Shown here: positions 1-5,419 of the stretch, piece by piece
Numbering within the stretch: position 1 is the stretch's first letter
Layout of the letters: the number at the start of each line of letters is the position of its first letter
Source: a virus
Reading direction: 5' to 3' (one strand)
Length of the DNA: 21,284 nucleotides
IMG/VR virus record: IMGVR_UViG_3300045996_002272
Location: 1 to 21,284 of that record
Translations under genes and position numbers: made by a program
The notes under the pieces: generated by a model
What the model saw: only the letters and a program-made list of their open reading frames with translations
The model's database searches: none
Told to the model about the DNA's origin: nothing

Positions 1-829
1 GTTCGGTGAGCGCGCCCTTCGTGAGCGCCATGGTCTCGATGTCGGCGGCCGTCTTGAGCCCGCCCTCGACCGCCTTCTTCCAGCGCTTGAACTGAGTCTC
101 GAACGGCTCATCAGGCCAGGTGGGCGCAGCGTCGGCTGCCGGCAGCGGCGCACCTCCTTCGCGGTCGCGCAAGTGAGCCTCGTCGTCCTCCCCGCCGGTG
201 GCGGTGCCGGTGATGGCGAGCAGGGACACGCGCTTCAGGTAGCTGGCCGTGGCCTGCATGTTCTGAACCGCCGTATTCGCGCTCAGGTCGCCCGGAGGTC
301 CTTCGAGGTCGAGACGTTCCGAGTGGCCTGCGCGGTGCTCCAGGAAGCAGGTGACCCATACCCACGGCACGTCGGACTCGACGCCGTCGTGGACCTGTCG
401 CATCACGCCGAAGCGCTGGTCGTGTCGGAACCCGAAGCCATGCTTGGCGCAAGCAGGCGAAAGGCGACGCTTCACCTCGTCGAACTCCGCCTGATCGAAC
501 GAGCCGGCGCGGCCACGGTCGACGTGCTTGGTCTTCGGGATGATGATGTTCTCGCCGGTGAGCCCGACAAAGTCGGCCCGGAACGCGAGCATGGCGGCGC
601 GCTGCCGGTCGCGCTCTTGGCTTTCGCGGTAGCGCTCGTCCATCGCCATCAAGCGCTCCAACCGGTCGAGGTCCTTGCTGTCCGTCTCCATGGCGATGCG
701 GAGAAGGTCGGCCGGCGTGACGACCACGTGGGGCTGGTTAGACCGTGCCTGAGTGGCCGGCAGATTCGCCTCACGCGGCTCCATCTGAAGGTCGACCACT
801 GCGGTCTCGGAAAGGGTTGCGGCGTTCAT
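1..829 (-). CDS. erf: Erf-family single-strand annealing recombinase (partial)
   Basis: Starts at ATG 829 behind a GAGAG ribosome site and runs off the left edge, so about 276 residues are visible without the C-terminus. Erf proteins are phage single-strand annealing proteins that pair complementary DNA during recombination and genome circularisation. Recognition rests on the block near residues 190-225, with NTAVQNMQATASYLKRVSLL followed by GTATGGEDDE. This matches the Erf signature of a Tyr/Lys/Arg-Arg helix, a glycine turn and an acidic GEDD end. The upstream part, with FVGLTGENIIIPKTK and an RDRQRAAMLAFRADF helix, also fits the family's N-terminal domain. It is the last visible gene of the leftward operon, where such phages usually keep recombination genes, perhaps followed by an exonuclease outside the window. 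The family call is quite sure; biochemical detail is inferred. Confidence 0.85.
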   Translation of the reverse strand, partial: MNAATLSETAVVDLQMEPREANLPATQARSNQPHVVVTPADLLRIAMETDSKDLDRLERLMAMDERYRESQERDRQRAAMLAFRADFVGLTGENIIIPKTKHVDRGRAGSFDQAEFDEVKRRLSPACAKHGFGFRHDQRFGVMRQVHDGVESDVPWVWVTCFLEHRAGHSERLDLEGPPGDLSANTAVQNMQATASYLKRVSLLAITGTATGGEDDEAHLRDREGGAPLPAADAAPTWPDEPFETQFKRWKKAVEGGLKTAADIETMALTKGALTE

Positions 830-852
830 GCTCTCTCGTTCCTTGTTGTGGT

Positions 853-1038
853 TCAGCGCGCCGAGGTGCGCAGGCCGTCAGCCCGATCGCGGCGGCGGTT
901 GATGTCGTTCATGAGGTGGCACGCCCAGGCGTCGGAGGCGGTGCCATCCAGCGATCGGTCCAGCAGTTCCTCGTTGTCCTGGCGCACGGTCCAGTCGATG
1001 AGCCATGCGCGGATCAGGCGCAGCAGGTGGACGATCAC
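853..1038 (-). CDS. small hypothetical phage protein, 61 aa
   Basis: GTG start at 1038 overlaps the stop of the preceding gene in a GTGA, with GGGGAG just upstream as ribosome site. The product begins with a hydrophobic, basic stretch (VHLLRLIRAWLIDWTV) that could be an amphipathic helix lying on a membrane. An acidic middle and a basic C-terminal end (NDINRRRDRADGLR) follow. I do not recognise a family. It sits between a one-pass membrane protein and the Erf gene, so it is expressed early from the leftward promoter. The reading frame is open much further upstream, but the 4-base overlap, the ribosome site and the coding fit of only this part support the short version. Confidence 0.6.
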   Translation of the reverse strand: MIVHLLRLIRAWLIDWTVRQDNEELLDRSLDGTASDAWACHLMNDINRRRDRADGLRTSAR

Positions 1039-1166
1039 AGCGCGCTCCCCCACTTCACGTAGGCGGCGAACGAGGCGGCGGCCACGGTGACCACTGCGAT
1101 GTAGGACCACCAGAAGACGCGGCGCAGGCCGTGGTCCACGTAGGACGGTTCGTGTTCGAGTTCCAT
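1035..1166 (-). CDS. single-pass small membrane protein, 43 aa
   Basis: ATG at 1166 overlaps the previous stop as TGATG, and AAAGGGAT lies 6-13 bases upstream as ribosome site. The short product has an acidic N-terminus (MELEHEPSYVDHGLRR) and one hydrophobic segment of about 20 residues (FWWSYIAVVTVAAASFAAYV), ending KWGSAL. It is probably an inner-membrane micropeptide. It is too short for the family to be named. Very small membrane proteins are common in early operons of this phage type. The tight coupling on both sides (1-base overlap before, 4-base overlap after) is the main support for it being a real gene. Confidence 0.6.
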   Translation of the reverse strand: MELEHEPSYVDHGLRRVFWWSYIAVVTVAAASFAAYVKWGSAL

Positions 1167-1888
1167 CACAGATCCCTTTCGATGCTGAGGTGAAGGGCGG
1201 TGCTGCGCTCGCCAAGGGCGAGGGACACGCGGGGGTGGACACCGAGGACGCTGCCGAAGCGGTAGGAGGGCACAACCATCGGCGTCCACTCGTGCCGGCC
1301 GGTGCCCTTGCACTGCTGCTCATCCCATGTCTTCGTGACGACCGCGCCGCCTTTGAAGACCTCGGTCTTTGAGCGTTGCTCTGTCCAGCACCGCTGCTTG
1401 TAGCCATTCACCGCGCCGAGGGCCACGTCGATCGGCCCCACCGGAAACTGGTACGCGCCATAAACCGATGTGCGGTCCAAGGAGTTCCGGTACAGGCCGA
1501 CCATCCAGCCGCTCTTGTCGCGGTAGAAGGCGCCCGCGTTCGCGTTGTTGTAGCCATCGCGGCTGGGGAGGTGCACGCTGGCGACGTGTAGGCCGACCGT
1601 CTGCGCCTGCGCCGTGGCGAAGATGTTGATGGCGAACACCACCAGCAGGATGACCACGAGGCAGGTGATGAAGCGGCGATAGACCGGGGACATCGTCGGC
1701 CCATCGCTGTAGGTCACGAACGGCCCGCGGCCTTGGCTGCACTGCCATGCCTTCGGCTGGCGCAGCGTGACCGGCTTCATGCGCGGCTTGTCGGTTGCGT
1801 GCCGCATCTGCACGAGGGGCAGGCCCATGTCGTCGTTGATGAGGGGCTCCAGGTCGACGCCCGAGCCGCTGCGTTGGAAGAGGTTCAT
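1166..1888 (-). CDS. membrane-anchored protein with beta-rich exported domain, 240 aa
   Basis: ATG 1888 overlaps the upstream stop as ATGA and follows GGGAG. Residues 1-65 are polar. Residues 66-95 form a basic-then-hydrophobic signal or membrane segment (MSPVYRRF, then TCLVVILLVVFAINIF) ending in ATAQA before QT, a plausible signal peptidase site. Residues 97-240 are rich in alternating polar and hydrophobic stretches with glycines and aromatics (NAGAFYRDKSGWMVGLYRNS, then SVYGAYQFPVG), typical of beta-strand exported or outer-membrane proteins. Two internal cysteines could pair. An internal ATG at 1693 would give a 175-residue form starting just before the signal, so the gene may be a fusion or may have two starts. 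No enzyme family can be named with confidence. It is expressed with the recombination genes, and a role at the envelope is inference. Confidence 0.6.
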   Translation of the reverse strand: MNLFQRSGSGVDLEPLINDDMGLPLVQMRHATDKPRMKPVTLRQPKAWQCSQGRGPFVTYSDGPTMSPVYRRFITCLVVILLVVFAINIFATAQAQTVGLHVASVHLPSRDGYNNANAGAFYRDKSGWMVGLYRNSLDRTSVYGAYQFPVGPIDVALGAVNGYKQRCWTEQRSKTEVFKGGAVVTKTWDEQQCKGTGRHEWTPMVVPSYRFGSVLGVHPRVSLALGERSTALHLSIERDL

Positions 1889-2103
1889 GACATGCTCCCG
1901 AGTTGCGGTGCCGGGGCTTGCACCTGCACCAAGTTGCCGAAGTCGTCCATGACAGCCGGGTGGCCGTAGGCGTCGCCCCAACCGGTGATGGCGACGCGCC
2001 AGAAGCCGGGGCGGTTGAGGTAGAAGTGGCGGGTCCACTCCAGGCCGTCGAGCAGTGACGGTCCGAGGTAACCGGCCGAGTCGGACCACCAGACGGCGCT
2101 CAC
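1885..2103 (-). CDS. small hypothetical phage protein, 72 aa
   Basis: GTG 2103 overlaps the upstream stop as GTGA, and its own TGA overlaps the next ATG as ATGA, so it is translationally coupled on both sides. The product is rich in Trp, Tyr and Gly (VSAVWWSDSAGYLG, RHFYLNRPGFWRVAITGWG) and lacks a signal or membrane segment, suggesting a small beta-rich soluble domain. I do not recognise the family. The frame is open upstream to 2241, but that extension is antisense-like arginine-rich sequence overlapping the real upstream gene, so I reject it. Confidence 0.6.
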   Translation of the reverse strand: MSAVWWSDSAGYLGPSLLDGLEWTRHFYLNRPGFWRVAITGWGDAYGHPAVMDDFGNLVQVQAPAPQLGSMS

Positions 2104-2495
2104 ACCGCTTCCTTCACGCTGACGTTCACCGACTGACCGGGGAACTTGATGCGTGCGGCGTGGATGCCTTCGGTGAGCGCTTGGGACGGCGCGGCCGTGA
2201 TCTGGAAATTGGCGTAGGTGCCGCCGACACCGCGGACCCACACGTCATGGAGGACCGGCGCTTCTGCGGCCGGCTCGGCCATCGCGCGCTTAATGCGAGC
2301 GGCGGTCACCTCATTCCAGATCGCCTTGTCCGAGTCGATGACCTTCTGCTCGGCCTTGGCCTGCTCGATCAGCGCCGCGTGCTTGCGGTGCTCGGTGTAG
2401 TCATCGGAGTACTGGTAGGACCAGTCGATTGCGCAGAGGGTCGCGCGGTAGGCTTCGATGCGCGCCAGGTCGGCGACTTGCGTTGCGGTGTCCAT
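2100..2495 (-). CDS. first gene of leftward operon, hypothetical, 131 aa
   Basis: ATG 2495 follows a strong AAGGAGAG ribosome site and is the first gene after the leftward promoter, with a leader of about 30 bases. The N-terminal half is helical and charged (ARIEAYRATLCAIDWSYQY, then EHRKHAALIEQAKAEQKVID), giving a probable coiled coil near residues 25-70. The C-terminal part (residues 85-131) is more strand-like. No DNA-binding motif or membrane segment is clear. I do not recognise the family. Its position corresponds to the antiterminator N slot of lambda, but it lacks the arginine-rich N-terminus of N proteins, so I do not assign that role. Confidence 0.7.
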   Translation of the reverse strand: MDTATQVADLARIEAYRATLCAIDWSYQYSDDYTEHRKHAALIEQAKAEQKVIDSDKAIWNEVTAARIKRAMAEPAAEAPVLHDVWVRGVGGTYANFQITAAPSQALTEGIHAARIKFPGQSVNVSVKEAV

Positions 2496-2531
2496 CTGCT
2501 CTCTCCTTGCATTCGTTGATGCGTTGAGAGA

Positions 2532-2560
2532 ACTGTAGCGATTCGCTATGGCGATAGCAA
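2532..2560 (-). promoter_or_regulatory. probable leftward early promoter (PL-like)
   Basis: On the minus strand TTGCTA (2560-2555) and TACAGT (2537-2532) are separated by 17 bases and would start transcription about 30 bases before the ATG at 2495. The match to the sigma-70 consensus is moderate. Two operator-like palindromes overlap the -35 and -10 elements, which is what a repressed early promoter should look like. Confidence 0.5.
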
Positions 2561-2603
2561 GCGAATCGCTATGCTGTTACAAAATTGTTTTTATCGATTC
2601 GCT
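2537..2603. promoter_or_regulatory. left operator cluster (OL-like), three palindromes
   Basis: Perfect AGCGATTCGCT at 2537-2547, perfect AGCGAATCGCT at 2560-2570 (the same palindrome on the other strand) and ATCGATTCGCT at 2593-2603 with one mismatch. Centres are 23 and 33 bases apart. The same 11-base sequence occurs three times on the other side of the repressor gene at 4299-4353. Such paired clusters are the signature of a lambda-type repressor and Cro acting at left and right operators. Confidence 0.8.
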
Positions 2604-2646
2604 CGCAAGTGCCCCGTTGCAACGATCGAGGGCAATGACCAGGCGC

Positions 2647-2669
2647 AAAAAAACCCGCCTGAGCGGGTT
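2647..2669 (-). terminator. intrinsic terminator of the lysogeny operon
   Basis: AACCCGC and GCGGGTT form a perfect 7-bp stem around a 4-base loop (2652-2669). On the minus strand it is followed by a run of seven T (2653-2647). It lies about 20 bases past the stop of the lipoprotein gene and before the left operators, so it ends the cI transcript and insulates the leftward early promoter. Confidence 0.9.
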
Positions 2670-2689
2670 CGTCTTTAGAACACCATGGG

Positions 2690-3094
2690 TTAGCGGCCGG
2701 GCAGCTCACTCGGGCTAACGAGGGTGTTGAACAGGTTGGTAGCGTTGTTCACCTGGTTCATGCATGCCGCCCCGTTGTCCACGTAGCATTGGAACCGGGC
2801 CTGGATGAGGTAGACGCCATCCGGCTGCGGGGACTTGGTCACCACTGCACCGAGCCTGCCATACGTGTTCGGGCTGAACGTCTCCAGTCGGCTGTCCGAC
2901 ACCAGCCGGAGTTTCATCCCCGATGTTGTCGAGGCTGCGTCCTGGGCCTTGATCCAGAGCGCCTCGCATCCTCGCGGCGTGACGCACTTCGGCACCAGAG
3001 TTGTCACTGGCGATACGGAGACGGGCTGCGGCGCCGCGCAGGCGGCGAGCAAGAGGGCCGCTGCGGCCGCGGCAATTGATGGTCTGCTATTCAC
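2690..3094 (-). CDS. lysogeny-operon lipoprotein, 134 aa
   Basis: GTG start at 3094 with GGGGAG eight bases upstream. Residues 1-18 are a lipoprotein signal peptide: a short basic n-region, an Ala/Leu core and a lipobox LAAC with Cys19 as the acylated residue. The residue after Cys is Ala, so the outer membrane is the likely destination. The mature part has four more cysteines (KCVTPRGC near 36-43, then FQCYVDNGAAC near 101-110) that could form two disulfides in the periplasm. It is the third gene of the repressor transcript and ends 20 bases before the terminator, so it should be made in the lysogen. That placement suggests a lysogenic-conversion or superinfection-exclusion role, which is inference. 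The protein family is not recognised. Confidence 0.75.
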   Translation of the reverse strand: MNSRPSIAAAAAALLLAACAAPQPVSVSPVTTLVPKCVTPRGCEALWIKAQDAASTTSGMKLRLVSDSRLETFSPNTYGRLGAVVTKSPQPDGVYLIQARFQCYVDNGAACMNQVNNATNLFNTLVSPSELPGR

Positions 3095-3103
3095 TGGCTC
3101 CCC

Positions 3104-3361
3104 TTACGTGGTGGTGTTGTCGAACCCCGTGCTGTGCACGAGCTCCCGCATCTCATCGTCGAGGGCGAGGATGGCACCACGAACGCCGGTCGGGTCAGCC
3201 ACACACTCACCGCATACGCCGGTGAAGTAGCGGTTTCGGGGCATGAGGGCGACGAACGCAAGCCCTCGGATGTCTCCGCGTCGGATGCGATCGAGGAGGG
3301 CGCTCGCGCACTCCTCCGCATCCCGTGAGACCGACTGCGTGACGAGTTGGAAGTGGCTCAT
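3104..3361 (-). CDS. conserved small phage protein downstream of repressor, 85 aa
   Basis: ATG 3361 lies 8 bases after the repressor stop, behind a GAGG ribosome site, so it is co-transcribed with cI. The product has a helical N-terminus (residues 8-28, with DAEECASALLDRI) and a strand-rich middle containing GDIRGLAFVALMPRNRYFTG. A GECVADPTGVRGA turn and an acidic helix LDDEMRELV complete it. Its overall form (two helices flanking two or three strands, ending in a helix) resembles small proteins I associate with the repressor neighbourhood of beta- and gammaproteobacterial prophages. Their function is not known to me. It may influence lysogeny, but only its position supports that. Confidence 0.7.
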   Translation of the reverse strand: MSHFQLVTQSVSRDAEECASALLDRIRRGDIRGLAFVALMPRNRYFTGVCGECVADPTGVRGAILALDDEMRELVHSTGFDNTTT

Positions 3362-3369
3362 GCAGACCT

Positions 3370-4260
3370 CTACTTGCCGTCGGGCGGCGCTTTCGCAGCC
3401 GCACCCATGTTCTGGCTCTTGACGTACCGGCTGACAGGGCGGCCGCGCGCTTCGGGGGCCGGCTCCGCGGGCGCCGCTGCACTTGGCGCTTGCTCGCCAA
3501 GCGATGACTTCCAGCGGCTGGCCTCGATGATCCCGAAGATCGGGTGCACCGATTCGACCTCGGCCGCTTCAATGGTGTGCTGCGCGCCGCCGGTCACGAG
3601 CATGACGGCTAAGTCGCCGCCACGTTCATACAGCAGCTTCCTGATGGCCTTGCGGCCGTCCTTGAAGTTCACGAGAACACGCTCTCCGTTGTGCACGGGA
3701 GCGCCTGGCTCGACCAATAGATAGACGCCGTTCTCGATGGCAGGCGCCAAGCTGTCACCCTTGATCCGCACCGCGTATGTCGGTGTCTCACTGAATGCCG
3801 GCACCCAACCACCAGCGTTGCCTTGAAACCGTTCTTCGTCGAAGAATCCGTCCTCCCCCACTCGCGCTATAGCGGTCACTTTTGCCATCCCCGATTGTTT
3901 TGGGAGGCCAGCGTACGCCACGTTTTCCTGCTCGTGGGCAAAATTTGCCGGGTGTTCGACAGGCTCATCTGGTGAGCTAGCCGAGACGTAAAGTGGTTGC
4001 CGTGCCGGAGTGATGTCGTCGGGCGCGTCAAACCACCCGCGGCCGAGCTGCAGGGCGTCCTCCAGTTTCCGCGCCAGTGCATTACCGACGCTCCGCGGGC
4101 TTCGCGTGCCGTCCGCCTTCTCGGGCAAAAGCACGCCGGACAAGATCTGGGTGAGCGTCTGCGGATTGACGTCAGCGGCTGCCGCGATCTCCCGCACGCC
4201 GCCGGGCCGCTCGGCCAGGGTGCGCAGTTTCCTCACTCTTCGATCGTGTGCAGTTTCCAT
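3370..4260 (-). CDS. cI: CI-type phage repressor with S24/LexA-like C-terminal domain, 296 aa
   Basis: ATG 4260 is chosen because the helix-turn-helix domain begins just after it and the candidate promoter lies just upstream; the ribosome site is weak. Residues 20-45 hold the DNA-binding helices (VREIAAAADVNPQTLTQIL). Residues 125-245 form an S24 peptidase-like dimerisation domain with the nucleophile motif KGDSLAPAI (Ser170). The usual Ala-Gly cleavage site, expected about 35 residues before Ser170, reads Val134-Gly135, and the position expected for the catalytic lysine seems to be Arg207 with Lys208 next to it. Residues 255-296 are a Pro/Ala-rich tail not needed in the family. It should bind AGCGAWTCGCT at both operator clusters, shut off both early promoters and regulate its own gene. 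The family call is firm; loss of self-cleavage is inferred. Confidence 0.88.
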   Translation of the reverse strand: METAHDRRVRKLRTLAERPGGVREIAAAADVNPQTLTQILSGVLLPEKADGTRSPRSVGNALARKLEDALQLGRGWFDAPDDITPARQPLYVSASSPDEPVEHPANFAHEQENVAYAGLPKQSGMAKVTAIARVGEDGFFDEERFQGNAGGWVPAFSETPTYAVRIKGDSLAPAIENGVYLLVEPGAPVHNGERVLVNFKDGRKAIRKLLYERGGDLAVMLVTGGAQHTIEAAEVESVHPIFGIIEASRWKSSLGEQAPSAAAPAEPAPEARGRPVSRYVKSQNMGAAAKAPPDGK

Positions 4261-4264
4261 AGGA

Positions 4265-4278
4265 CTGCTTTCTAGCAG
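4265..4278 (-). promoter_or_regulatory. leader hairpin directly before the repressor ATG
   Basis: CTGCT and AGCAG form a 5-bp stem with a 4-base loop, ending four bases before the start codon of the repressor. Together with the poor ribosome site it may hold repressor translation low. The stem is short, so this is a weak call. Confidence 0.35.
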
Positions 4279-4284
4279 AACGCT

Positions 4285-4314
4285 ATTCCAGGTTTCGTAG
4301 CGATTCGATGCGAA
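4285..4314 (-). promoter_or_regulatory. candidate repressor-maintenance promoter (PRM-like)
   Basis: On the minus strand TTCGCA (4314-4309) and TGGAAT (4290-4285) are 18 bases apart, each matching four of six consensus bases. Transcription would begin near 4278, about 18 bases before the repressor ATG. The third right operator (4299-4309) sits in the spacer, as OR3 does at lambda PRM. Confidence 0.4.
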
Positions 4315-4353
4315 GGTTCGAGCGAATCGCTTGCAAAGCTGTAGCGAATCGCT
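4299..4353. promoter_or_regulatory. right operator cluster (OR-like), three palindromes
   Basis: AGCGATTCGAT at 4299-4309 (one mismatch), perfect AGCGAATCGCT at 4321-4331 and perfect AGCGAATCGCT at 4343-4353. Centre-to-centre spacing is 22 bases twice, about two helical turns, which favours cooperative binding on one face. The site nearest cro lies between the -35 and -10 of the rightward promoter, the middle one touches the -35, and the far one lies over the candidate repressor promoter. Confidence 0.85.
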
Positions 4354-4358
4354 ATGAT
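4331..4358 (+). promoter_or_regulatory. rightward early promoter (PR-like)
   Basis: TTGCAA (4331-4336) and TATGAT (4353-4358) are separated by 16 bases. The -10 matches five of six consensus bases. The expected start is at about 4365-4366, which is the A of the Cro start codon. Two operators overlap the promoter. Confidence 0.7.
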
Positions 4359-4365
4359 GCGATTC

Positions 4366-4617
4366 ATGAGCACCGAAATCACCCCCGAACGCCGGCGCCA
4401 ACTGGCAGCCGCAACCGGCAAAAGCGACGCCTACCTGTACCAGTGCCTCACCGGCCGGCGTGACATGGATCCGTCGGAGGCCATGCGGCTCGAAAGAGCC
4501 ACCAAGGGCGAACTCAAGCGCTGGGCTCTCTGCCAGAAAACGTGGTTCTCCATCTGGCCGGACCTCATCGGCAAGAAGGGTGCCCCGAAGGTGCCCGCGC
4601 TGGAACGCGAGGCCTGA
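4366..4617 (+). CDS. cro: YdaS/Cro-like transcriptional regulator, 83 aa
   Basis: A small DNA-binding repressor, transcribed divergently from cI. Residues 8-35 form a helix-turn-helix (RRQLAAATGKSDAYLYQCLT followed by GRRDM). The region MRLERATKGELKRW followed by a Trp-Pro pair in FSIWPDL is the typical ending of YdaS/Cro-like proteins, which lack a dimerisation tail of CI type. ATG 4366 is chosen rather than 4354 or 4357 because those overlap the -10 element of the promoter. With a start predicted at 4365-4366 the message would be leaderless, and no ribosome site is present. It likely binds the same palindromes to reduce repressor synthesis and favour lytic growth. The role is inferred from family and position. 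Confidence 0.82.
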   Translation: MSTEITPERRRQLAAATGKSDAYLYQCLTGRRDMDPSEAMRLERATKGELKRWALCQKTWFSIWPDLIGKKGAPKVPALEREA

Positions 4618-4631
4618 GCCATGCGGGCCGG

Positions 4632-4790
4632 TCACTTCAGCCCCAGCCGGCGTTTCGCCGCTGCCACCGCTGCGGCGTCGGCCTTCACCCGCTGCTCCTC
4701 ACCGCGCATGCAGCGCTCGAGCATCTCGCGCACTTGGCGCTGTGCCCAGGCCTTCGTTGATTCGTCGGGCTGCTGCTTCTTGGCATCCAT
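4632..4790 (-). CDS. small charged antisense-oriented protein, 52 aa
   Basis: Runs against the early operon, ending 14 bases from the end of cro. ATG 4790 has AAAGGA nine bases upstream. The product is helical and highly charged (TKAWAQRQVREMLERCMRGE, then AAVAAAKRRLGLK), likely a coiled coil, with one cysteine and no membrane segment. The ribosome site sits in the inner arm of a 16-bp inverted repeat (4800-4815 with 4868-4883), so on a long transcript translation would be masked. An upstream TTG at 4823 could extend it by 11 residues. The frame reads like protein rather than shadow, but no family is recognised. It might be a regulated toxin-like or antisense locus; that is speculation. Confidence 0.5.
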   Translation of the reverse strand: MDAKKQQPDESTKAWAQRQVREMLERCMRGEEQRVKADAAAVAAAKRRLGLK

Positions 4791-4799
4791 CACTTGTTT

Positions 4800-4883
4800 C
4801 CTTTCTGTTGAGCCCTCCTGCAATGCCGCGGGTTTGGGTGCCTCCGAGTTCGTCGGTGGCGTGGGCCGGGCTCAACAGAAAGG
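4800..4883. repeat. 16-bp perfect inverted repeat with 52-base loop
   Basis: CCTTTCTGTTGAGCCC at 4800-4815 is perfectly complementary to GGGCTCAACAGAAAGG at 4868-4883. Read on the minus strand, the arm next to the 52-residue gene contains its ribosome site AAAGG. Read on the plus strand the same structure lies in the rightward transcript between cro and the next gene. There is no T-run, so it is not an ordinary terminator. The rest of 4884-5049 shows no convincing gene. Confidence 0.75.
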
Positions 4884-5049
4884 CGATTCGTTCATCACCA
4901 AACACGTCCTCAGTTTTGGCCCGCGCCAACGGGGTACGCAACGGCGGACTCAATGGTTTTTCCCTATGGGCGCTCGCGGCGCGCACCAAGGCAGAGCACC
5001 AACGGCGGATCGCATCAGCTTTTCAACCACGACCCATCGAAGGCACTCC

Positions 5050-5400
5050 ATGGATCAACTCTTCTTCCCGTTCCTATCGCGTGTCGAGCGTCCCTCGATC
5101 GCCCCGACGCAAGCCGTCAAGTCATGCAAGACGTTCCGCGAGGCCTGTCGCCTCTGCTGGGCTCATCGCCGCGTTCATCGCATGACGCTGCGCCAGCTGG
5201 CGATCGAGGCTGGCCTCCGCCCGCAACTCATCACCGACTACCTCCATCCCGACGACAACCCGCAGCGCCGCAGCCTCCCGGCCGATCGCATCGCTGACTT
5301 CGAGGCCATCGTCGGCAACAACCTCGTGAGCCAGTGGGTCGCGGCCCGTGCTGACCTCACGGTCCTCGAAGAAATGCAGGCGACGCGCGCCGCCGCCTAA
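5050..5400 (+). CDS. small helix-turn-helix phage regulator, 116 aa
   Basis: ATG 5050 follows AAGG. Residues 30-65 contain a helix-turn-helix (EACRLCWAHRRVHRMTLRQL, then AIEAGLRPQLITDYL). Next come a basic acidic-flanked loop and a helical end (DRIADFEAIVGNNLVSQWVA, then LTVLEEMQATRA). It lies second in the rightward operon, the position held by CII-type regulators, and has their small size, but its sequence is not CII-like enough to name. The frame is open back to 4621, but that stretch is shadow of the opposite-strand gene and inverted repeat. Most likely it is a DNA-binding protein that sets the lysis-lysogeny balance or early gene order; this is inferred from the fold and place. Confidence 0.75.
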   Translation: MDQLFFPFLSRVERPSIAPTQAVKSCKTFREACRLCWAHRRVHRMTLRQLAIEAGLRPQLITDYLHPDDNPQRRSLPADRIADFEAIVGNNLVSQWVAARADLTVLEEMQATRAAA

Positions 5401-5419
5401 GCCACACCTGGAGAACGCC

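Noticed and set aside
173-1090. 305-codon plus-strand frame at the left end
   Set aside because: It is the antisense shadow of the Erf gene, whose minus-strand product carries the family signature.
2100-2495. Antiterminator N in the first leftward position
   Set aside because: The protein lacks an arginine-rich N-terminus, and I see no boxA/boxB pair in the leader.
4261-4635. Upstream extension of the repressor reading frame by 125 codons
   Set aside because: It runs antisense through cro and across the operators and promoters, and the conserved helix-turn-helix begins after the ATG at 4260.
4621-5049. Upstream extension of the helix-turn-helix gene from 4621
   Set aside because: This part overlaps the opposite-strand gene and the inverted repeat, is rich in Ser/Arg shadow sequence, and a ribosome site exists before ATG 5050.
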